From Deltaproteobacteria bacterium (GTDB taxonomy: Bacteria > Myxococcota > Myxococcia > Myxococcales > 40CM-4-68-19), in contig VBLM01000257.1 in assembly GCA_005879095.1 (NCBI GenBank), positions 1 to 9,663 on the forward strand: 9,663 nucleotides of DNA. The letters run 5' to 3'. Position numbers and translations under genes: made by a program. Positions 4,648 to 9,663 of the stretch are shown here, in pieces. The first letter of the stretch is position 1. Each line of letters starts with the position of its first letter. The notes below the pieces were generated by a model. It searched no databases and had not been told where the DNA came from. It worked only from the letters and a program-made list of their open reading frames with translations.

Positions 4648-6540
4648 ATGGAAGCCATGGGATGCGTCTCGGAAGATGAACTGCTTGGCTATGTCGGGCG
4701 GCGCCTGGCATCCGATGTGCTGGCGCAAACCGAGAGCCATCTGCGCGAGTGTGATCTCTGCCGGCAGCTGCTTGCAGAAATCGTGCGGCAACCTTCGGCC
4801 GAGATCTCCGTTCTCGAGAAGAGGCGCGTCGGGCGCTACGAAGTGATTGGTCCGATCGGCGCGGGCGGAATGGGCGTCGTCTATGCCGCGCGCGACCCGA
4901 AGCTCGATCGCAAGGTTGCCCTCAAGGTACTCCGGCCAGAGGCTTCGCCCGATGCAATGGGAGTGGATCTGCGCGGGCGCACGCTCCGGGAAGCGCAGGC
5001 GATGGCGCAGCTCTCGCATCCCAATGTCCTTGCCGTTCACGACGTCGGCACGTCGGGCGAACATGTATTCCTCGCCATGGAGCTGGTGGAGGGAGGTACG
5101 CTCGCCGATTGGCTGCGCGAAAAACCGCGTGGTTGGCGGGACGTATTGCAGATGTTCTTACCTGCCGCGCGCGGGCTGGCGGCGGCCCACGCTGCCGGCA
5201 TCCTGCACCGTGACTTCAAGCCGGAGAACGTGTTGATCGGGAGTGACGGTCGCCCCCGCGTGACCGATTTCGGCCTCGCCGGTATTCTCGCCGCCACGCG
5301 CTCGAATCGAACGGCCTCGACCAACGCGATGGCTGGAAGTCCCGCGTACATGGCTCCCGAGCAGATGCGCGGCGATCCCCTGGATGCGCGCGCAGACATG
5401 TTCAGCTATTGCGTCGCTCTCCATGAAGGGCTCTACGGCGAGCGGCCGTTCGCAGGGGATACGCTCGCGGAGCTTCAGCGTGCGATCGAGGTCGGCGAGC
5501 TTCGCCGGCCCCGCAAGGGGAGCGGAGTTCCTGCGCGCTTGCGCCGTGTGCTTTCACATGGATTGCAGGCAGCGCCTGCAGAACGTTTCCAATCCATGCA
5601 AGAACTCATCGCGGCTCTGGAACGCTCGCAGCGCCCGACGCGAAAAGCTGCATTCGGCATGACGATCGTTGCAATGGCCGCAGCGGCAACGGCCGGCGTT
5701 GCGCTGTCGCAAAGATCAGCCAGCCGGGTCGACGACCAGATCCACTCGCTGCTCGGCCAGATGGAGGCCGAAGAGGATCCGGGAAGACTCGCTGTCCTCG
5801 AGCAAAAACTCGACCAGCTCGTCGACGAAGCACGACGCAAGGCCGGTGAAGCCCGCAAGCGCGGCGGAACCGATGGAGAAGTCACCGCTCGCGGCGATCA
5901 GCTCGATCAAGACATCCGCAGGTTGCTACGAAAATTCGGGGCCGAAACCTATGCGGTGCCACCGATCTTCAAGGAAAGGCTCAGTCATCATGTCGATCGA
6001 CTCCTGCGAGACCCGGACTTGCACGCCATCTATGCTCGCAAGGCAAAGTACTGGCCGCTGATCTCGAAAGAATTGACCGCGCGCGGTCTGCCCGAGGAAA
6101 TGGGCTATGTGGCTTGGGCAGAATCATTGTTCAATCCGGTCGCAAAGAGTCCCATTGGCAGCCTGGGTCTCTGGCAATTCCAGCCACAGCCCGCACGGGC
6201 CCACGGCCTGCGGGTCGATTCTGACGTCGATGAGCGAGCGGATGTCGCCAAGTCCACTGGCGCAGCGGCGCAGTATCTTGCGGAACTTCTCGCTGATTTC
6301 GGATCTGACTCGTTCATGCTCGCGCTCGCCAGCTACAACTCGGGCGAGAACAAGATGCGTCGCGCTCTGCAGGTGTTGGCGCGGGAACCCGGCGGTTTCG
6401 GGAGGGAGAAACGCGACTTCTGGTACCTTTACCGCCGCAAGCTGCTGCCCGAGGAGACCCGGGAGTACGTGCCGAAGGTCCTCGCTGCGGCAGTGGTCGG
6501 AGGAAACCCGAAGCGTTACGGCCTCGGAATGGAGCGGTAG
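4648..6540 (+). CDS. Zinc-motif Ser/Thr protein kinase fused through a TM helix to a lytic transglycosylase domain
   Basis: This 630-residue protein starts at ATG 4648 (GTG 4609 and ATG 4657 are alternatives). Residues 31-38 contain H-x3-C-x2-C (HLRECDLC), the anti-sigma zinc-binding pattern. The kinase spans about 62-325 and has every key residue: glycine loop GAGGMG (71-76), ATP-binding Lys93 in VALK, helix-C Glu115, HRD with Asp189 (HRDFKPEN), DFG 207-209 and APE 236-238. One transmembrane helix (336-353) follows, then a charged, helical, coiled-coil-like linker (about 360-415). The periplasmic part, from GDQLD (416) on, is a GH23/SLT lytic transglycosylase of MltD type: catalytic Glu492 in WAES, GLWQF (507-511), ASYN (561-564), DFW and ETREYVP. 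It should phosphorylate cytoplasmic targets and bind or cleave peptidoglycan outside. It is divergent from the sigma factor and followed by a paralogous transglycosylase after 55 bp. Confidence 0.9.
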   Translation: MEAMGCVSEDELLGYVGRRLASDVLAQTESHLRECDLCRQLLAEIVRQPSAEISVLEKRRVGRYEVIGPIGAGGMGVVYAARDPKLDRKVALKVLRPEASPDAMGVDLRGRTLREAQAMAQLSHPNVLAVHDVGTSGEHVFLAMELVEGGTLADWLREKPRGWRDVLQMFLPAARGLAAAHAAGILHRDFKPENVLIGSDGRPRVTDFGLAGILAATRSNRTASTNAMAGSPAYMAPEQMRGDPLDARADMFSYCVALHEGLYGERPFAGDTLAELQRAIEVGELRRPRKGSGVPARLRRVLSHGLQAAPAERFQSMQELIAALERSQRPTRKAAFGMTIVAMAAAATAGVALSQRSASRVDDQIHSLLGQMEAEEDPGRLAVLEQKLDQLVDEARRKAGEARKRGGTDGEVTARGDQLDQDIRRLLRKFGAETYAVPPIFKERLSHHVDRLLRDPDLHAIYARKAKYWPLISKELTARGLPEEMGYVAWAESLFNPVAKSPIGSLGLWQFQPQPARAHGLRVDSDVDERADVAKSTGAAAQYLAELLADFGSDSFMLALASYNSGENKMRRALQVLAREPGGFGREKRDFWYLYRRKLLPEETREYVPKVLAAAVVGGNPKRYGLGMER

Positions 6541-6572
6541 CTTCCCGCGCGACAAAATCTTCCAGGTCTGCA

Positions 6573-6589
6573 CCTCCTGAAGAGGGAGG
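6573..6589 (+). promoter_or_regulatory. Shine-Dalgarno with self-complementary CCTCC upstream
   Basis: GGAGG at 6585-6589 lies six bases before the ATG at 6596 and is an excellent ribosome binding site. CCTCC at 6573-6577 is its exact complement, so the leader can fold into a 5-bp stem (plus one possible T-G pair) that hides the site. It could tune translation of the second transglycosylase relative to the kinase gene. Confidence 0.4.
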
Positions 6590-6595
6590 GAAGCG

Positions 6596-7309
6596 ATGGC
6601 AAAATTGATGACGCTTCTCGTCGCAGCTGCACTTCTGCTGGGCCGCGGTGCCCGAGCCGATGGCGACCAGCTCGATGCTCACATCCGCGCCGTTCTGCAG
6701 AAGTTCGGCGCCGATGTCGACGGAATGCCGCCCGATTTCAGCGCCAATGTCCGAGCCCAGCGCGACGCAATCCTCCGCGGAACCGACGCGCGCGTGCTCC
6801 TGCAACGAAAGAGTCAGTACTGGCCGATGATCTCGAAGCAGCTCTCGGACCGCTCGCTGCCGCCAGAACTGGGTTACGTGGTGTGGGTAGAGTCGGACTT
6901 CGAGCCAGGGGCGAAGAACACCACCAGCGCGGGACTCTGGCAGTTCACTGCGACGACCGCGCGGAGGTTTGGATTGCGCGTCGACCCGACGGTCGACGAG
7001 CGTCTCGATCCCGAGAAGTCCACGCGGGCCGCCGCCGACTATCTCGCCAAGCTGATGTCGGAATTCGGGCCCGAATCCTTCATGCTGTCCCTCGCCGGTT
7101 ACAACATGGGTGAATCGATGCTGCGACAGTCGCTCCAGCGCGTCGCGCAAACGCAACGGGGCCTGCGAAACGCTGCCCATGACTTCTGGCACCTCTGGCG
7201 GATGAAGCTGCTCTCGGATGAAACCCGGAGTTACGTGCCACGGGTGATCGCCGCAGCCGTGATCGGCGGACACCTCGATGCTTACGGATTTGACGCGAGC
7301 GGCCGCTGA
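6596..7309 (+). CDS. Secreted lytic transglycosylase (GH23/SLT, MltD-like)
   Basis: This 237-residue periplasmic enzyme should cleave the MurNAc-GlcNAc bond of peptidoglycan with formation of the 1,6-anhydro product, as known for the family. The ATG at 6596 has GGAGG six bases upstream. MAKLMTLLVAAALLLGRGARA is a Sec signal peptide with cleavage after ARA. The catalytic domain has Glu99 (WVES), GLWQF (113-117), AGYN (167-170), and the C-terminal DFWHLW and ETRSYVP motifs. No LysM or other cell-wall-binding domain is present, so it is short compared with classical MltD. From GDQLD, two residues after the cleavage site, it aligns without major gaps to the periplasmic part of the preceding kinase fusion, with many identities (YWP-ISK-L, LP-E-GYV, ETR-YVP). 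The two genes are probably an operon and a tandem duplication. Confidence 0.9.
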   Translation: MAKLMTLLVAAALLLGRGARADGDQLDAHIRAVLQKFGADVDGMPPDFSANVRAQRDAILRGTDARVLLQRKSQYWPMISKQLSDRSLPPELGYVVWVESDFEPGAKNTTSAGLWQFTATTARRFGLRVDPTVDERLDPEKSTRAAADYLAKLMSEFGPESFMLSLAGYNMGESMLRQSLQRVAQTQRGLRNAAHDFWHLWRMKLLSDETRSYVPRVIAAAVIGGHLDAYGFDASGR

Positions 7310-7573
7310 CAGAGCCGTGCTTCGGCATTTGACCGGCCTCGGGCCTGCGACAAATCCAGCGCACGGTCCACCTTCCTTGTGGAGCCACATCCGGGTTGCA
7401 AACCACGGAAGTAAGAACACGATCCAGGGCTTGGGACGTCGGAGGACGTATGCAGCGGACGCGAGTTTGCCCAACACCATCCCGGCCGCGCAGAGCTCGC
7501 GGCAGATGCATTCGTTCCCCATCCGCTCTGCGCGAACAACCCGATCGGCGGCACATTCGATCCCGCGGTCGGT
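7310..7573 (+). other. Non-genic or decayed 5' region before the SBP-HYR gene
   Basis: No intact gene is visible here. The frame of the downstream gene is open from 7415 (after TAA 7412-7414) and its last part looks coding (ADAFVPHPLCANNPIGG, then TFDPAVG), but it has no ATG or GTG. A second frame looks coding over about 7440-7508 (YAADASLPNTIPAAQSS, high third-position GC), which would need a one-base shift near 7500 to join. No hydrophobic signal-peptide stretch precedes either. A 12-base TGTGG-AG-CCACA inverted repeat lies at 7378-7389. No clear terminator follows the transglycosylase gene. Confidence 0.4.
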
Positions 7574-9325
7574 TTGCCGAGCAGCGCTGCGCTGAGCCAG
7601 CTCTCGCCGAGTGGGACGAAGCTTCGCATCGGGATTGCGACGACGAACCAGCACTACGCCACGCTCAAGAACGGCGTTCCCGTCGGCCCGGCCATCGACA
7701 TCTCGTGCCGGCTCGGAGTGAAGCTGAATCTCCCGATCGAGTTCACCACTTACGCCACTGTGCCCGATCTGCTCACGGGCTTCCGCGCGAATCAATTTGA
7801 GATCGGCTGGGCATTCGACCCGGTGTTGGCTGACAAGGACCTGGCGCTCGCAAATCCCTACGTCATCGTTCCCAACACGTATGCGGTCGGTATCAACTCC
7901 TCTTTCCTCAAGGTGGCCGATGTGGATGTGCCGCGGACTTCTCAGGTCAAGGTTGGCACGGGGGTGGGCAACTCCCCTGCCGTGTATCTGGCTCAGCACT
8001 TGAAGTACGCCGCACTGTCGTTCTACGCCGGAACCGCTGGGCAGACGGCGCTGCTCGGTGGCACGATCGACGCTCTCGCATCGGGGCGCGCGGGGCTCAC
8101 CACGTTTGCCGCCGCCAACTCGGCGAAAGTCCGCGTTCTGCCCGACAACATCTTCTACGCCAATCTCGCGCCATTCATGCAACTCAACAATGCGGAAGGC
8201 ATTTGCTATCTCACCGATTACCTCGAGGCCGCCAAGGTCAAAGCGCCCTTTCAGACGTCCGGGCTGGTGGTCCAGGCGCTAACGCGCATCACGCCGTCGG
8301 TGCTCGCAAGCGGCTCGACCGTCGCGCCGGCGATGCCGACGTGTGGTCCCAATGCGCGCTGCCACGATGTGACCGTCACCGCCGACGGCACCTGCCACGC
8401 CGCTGCCTCGATCGACTCGGGCTCGGACGATGCCGACAATGACGCCAACTGCCTCCAGAGCCCGCCCGGTCCCTTCGGCCTCGGCGTGACCAACGCGACT
8501 CTCAACTGCACGGACAACGCAGGGAACACCTCCTCGTGCACCGCCAACGTTACCGTTGTCGACGAGACGCCGCCGAGCATCGTCTGCCCGGCCGAGCAGA
8601 CGCTCGAGTGCACCGACGAGGGCGCGATCGCCAGCTTCGCGCCGACGGCAACCGACAACTGCGGCGTCGCGCAGGTCACGTGCTCGCCGCCATCGGGGAC
8701 CAAATTCCCCGAGGATCCTTCGCCGACGTCGGCCACCTGCATGGCAGTCGACGGCTCGGGCAACGCCGCCTCCTGCAGCTTCCAGGTCAAGGTGCAGGAC
8801 ACGTTGCCGCCCGTCGCCACGACCAAGGAGGACGCGAATGGGATCATCGCCTCGCTCTGGCCGCCAAATCACTCCTATCACACGGTGACGCTGAGCGACT
8901 GTATCGCAATCATCGCTGACCAGTGCGACGGCGCACTGGCGGTGACCGGCACGATCGTCAGTGTCACCTCCGACGAGCCGGAGTCTGGCAGAGGCGATAA
9001 AACCTGCGACGACATCGTCATCGTCGACGATACGACCGTAAAGCTGCGCGCCGAGCGAAGAGGAAAAGGCGACGGACGGGTCTATTCGATCTCAGCCGTC
9101 GTCACCGACGACGACGGCAACCAGACGCCGGTCACGTGCAAGGTGGAGGTTCGGAAACATCTCTGCGGCGCACCGGCTGTTGATAGCGGCCCCGCTTACT
9201 GCGTCGGCGAGCAATGCGGCGCTGTGCCGGGGCATGATCCCCGCTGCAAACAGGACGACGACCAGGAGGGCAACGGTGACGGCGACGACGCCGAAGCCCT
9301 TTGCGGCGACGATGCCGAGCATTGA
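7574..9325 (+). CDS. Periplasmic-binding-protein-like (SBP family 3) domain fused to a HYR cysteine-rich module
   Basis: The frame from TTG 7574 gives 583 residues, but it stays open back to 7415, so the true N-terminus is unknown. Residues of about 17-240 resemble family 3 solute-binding proteins of amino-acid transporters: KLRIGIATTNQHYATLKNG, VGPAIDISCRLG, FEIGWAFDPV, a second lobe beginning VKVGTGVGN, and TIDALASGRAGL. From about 255 a cysteine-rich region follows. It includes a canonical HYR domain (DETPPSIVCPAEQTLECT, ATDNCGVAQVTC, AVDGSGNAASC, VQDTLPP), then the ASLWPPNHSYHTVTLSDC and GDGRVYSI motifs and an AVDSGPAYCVG end. The last ~25 residues are strongly acidic (DDDQEGNGDGDD). The many cysteines predict an extracytoplasmic protein, yet no signal peptide is visible, suggesting a frameshifted, truncated or mis-assembled 5' end. 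The HYR region is homologous to that of the gene at 1227-3017. No ABC transporter genes are adjacent. Confidence 0.8.
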   Translation: MPSSAALSQLSPSGTKLRIGIATTNQHYATLKNGVPVGPAIDISCRLGVKLNLPIEFTTYATVPDLLTGFRANQFEIGWAFDPVLADKDLALANPYVIVPNTYAVGINSSFLKVADVDVPRTSQVKVGTGVGNSPAVYLAQHLKYAALSFYAGTAGQTALLGGTIDALASGRAGLTTFAAANSAKVRVLPDNIFYANLAPFMQLNNAEGICYLTDYLEAAKVKAPFQTSGLVVQALTRITPSVLASGSTVAPAMPTCGPNARCHDVTVTADGTCHAAASIDSGSDDADNDANCLQSPPGPFGLGVTNATLNCTDNAGNTSSCTANVTVVDETPPSIVCPAEQTLECTDEGAIASFAPTATDNCGVAQVTCSPPSGTKFPEDPSPTSATCMAVDGSGNAASCSFQVKVQDTLPPVATTKEDANGIIASLWPPNHSYHTVTLSDCIAIIADQCDGALAVTGTIVSVTSDEPESGRGDKTCDDIVIVDDTTVKLRAERRGKGDGRVYSISAVVTDDDGNQTPVTCKVEVRKHLCGAPAVDSGPAYCVGEQCGAVPGHDPRCKQDDDQEGNGDGDDAEALCGDDAEH

Positions 9326-9362
9326 GAGTCCCATGGTCTTACCGACGTGTTCGTCAGCGTCA

Positions 9363-9663
9363 TCAGATCAGGCGTTGATCGAAGGCAAAAGGAACCGGAT
9401 TGCCGATCGCGAGCTGCGCGAAATCAGGATGCGCGGGATTGATGACGACGTTGGTTTCGTTGTTCGAGTGAATCGACGGCACCTCGAGCGCCAGCGACGA
9501 AGCGCCCTGTAGCCAGGAGTCGCCGACAGGCCGCGCGGCACCGCTGTCGGGAACGTCATCCCAGCCGGTAGGCAGCGCGCCGCGGAGGGTCGCGACGAGA
9601 GCATCCGGAATGGTTGCCTCGACCAGGACCAGACGCGGGGCGATGGCCGGCTTCAAATGAACG
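9363..9663 (-). CDS. RES-domain protein, toxin-type NAD+ phosphorylase family (partial, N-terminus off the right edge)
   Basis: The minus-strand frame is open to the right window edge and ends at TGA 9363-9365, giving about 100 C-terminal residues. The order GDSWLQG, LALEVPSIHSNNETNVVINP, AHPDF, then the ending PFAFDQRL matches the C-terminal part of RES-domain proteins (pattern 'GD.WL...L.VPS...N.L.NP.HPDF'). RES toxins degrade NAD+ and are normally paired with an Xre/DUF2384-type antitoxin encoded just upstream, which here would lie beyond base 9663. A TTG at 9656 should not be taken as the start, because the frame reads on upstream (VHLKPAIAPRLVLVEATI) in RES-like fashion. It is convergent with the SBP-HYR gene, with a 37-bp gap. 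Confidence 0.75.
   Translation of the reverse strand, partial: VHLKPAIAPRLVLVEATIPDALVATLRGALPTGWDDVPDSGAARPVGDSWLQGASSLALEVPSIHSNNETNVVINPAHPDFAQLAIGNPVPFAFDQRLI

Noticed and set aside
7310..7340. GCCG-TGCTT-CGGC as a terminator after the transglycosylase gene
   Set aside because: Only a 4-bp stem and no run of T follows, so it is not distinguishable from chance.
6314..8182. A very long minus-strand open frame (622 codons) opposite the transglycosylase and SBP genes
   Set aside because: It is antisense to three well-supported coding regions, rich in Arg/Gly/Ala with no recognisable domain, and is the usual shadow frame of high-GC DNA.
8695..8710. GGGGA-ccaaat-TCCCC resembling the two upstream palindromes
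   Set aside because: It lies inside the HYR coding region, where it encodes conserved residues (SGTKFPED), and is not upstream of a gene start.
9092..9334. Minus-strand 80-codon frame with a hydrophobic stretch resembling a membrane protein
   Set aside because: It is the complement of the acidic Asp/Glu-rich tail of the SBP-HYR gene; hydrophobic residues arise from the reversed GAC/GAG codons.

Overview
The window reads as a high-GC Gram-negative bacterium, most likely a myxobacterium (Myxococcota). Four things point there: a sigma factor resembling the Myxococcales-specific sigma-70 group (TIGR03001-like), a Ser/Thr kinase carrying an anti-sigma-type zinc motif, lipoproteins, and secreted cysteine-rich HYR-type modules with a 'WPPNH' motif. 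No rRNA, tRNA, CRISPR array, insertion sequence or phage block is visible.

Layout, left to right. Positions 1-717 hold two minus-strand genes: a Tat-exported (probably lipoprotein) hypothetical, then an unrecognised gene running off the left edge, with a perfect short palindrome between them. Positions 847-1194 hold a plus-strand XRE-type DNA-binding protein. Positions 1227-3353 hold two minus-strand lipoprotein genes: a small cysteine-rich lipoprotein, then a PD40 beta-propeller protein with a HYR-like C-terminal module. Positions 3354-3665 hold a second GGGGA...TCCCC palindrome and what looks like a small frameshifted plus-strand ORF.

The centre (3666-7309) is the most interesting part. 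A sigma-70 family factor (minus) and a large membrane protein (plus) diverge from an intergenic region of about 70 bp. The membrane protein joins an H-x3-C-x2-C zinc motif, an apparently active Ser/Thr kinase, one transmembrane helix and a periplasmic lytic transglycosylase domain. It is followed by a stand-alone secreted lytic transglycosylase that is its paralogue from just after the signal peptide to near the C-terminus. The simplest model, which is inference, is a cell-envelope signalling module: the transmembrane kinase engages or cleaves peptidoglycan outside, while its zinc motif and/or kinase controls the divergent sigma factor inside.

Positions 7574-9325 encode a periplasmic-binding-protein-like (SBP family 3) domain fused to a HYR module homologous to that of the propeller protein. 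Its 5' end lacks a convincing start and signal peptide. The window ends in the C-terminal part of a RES-domain toxin (9363-9663, minus), whose 5' end and probable antitoxin lie beyond the right edge.
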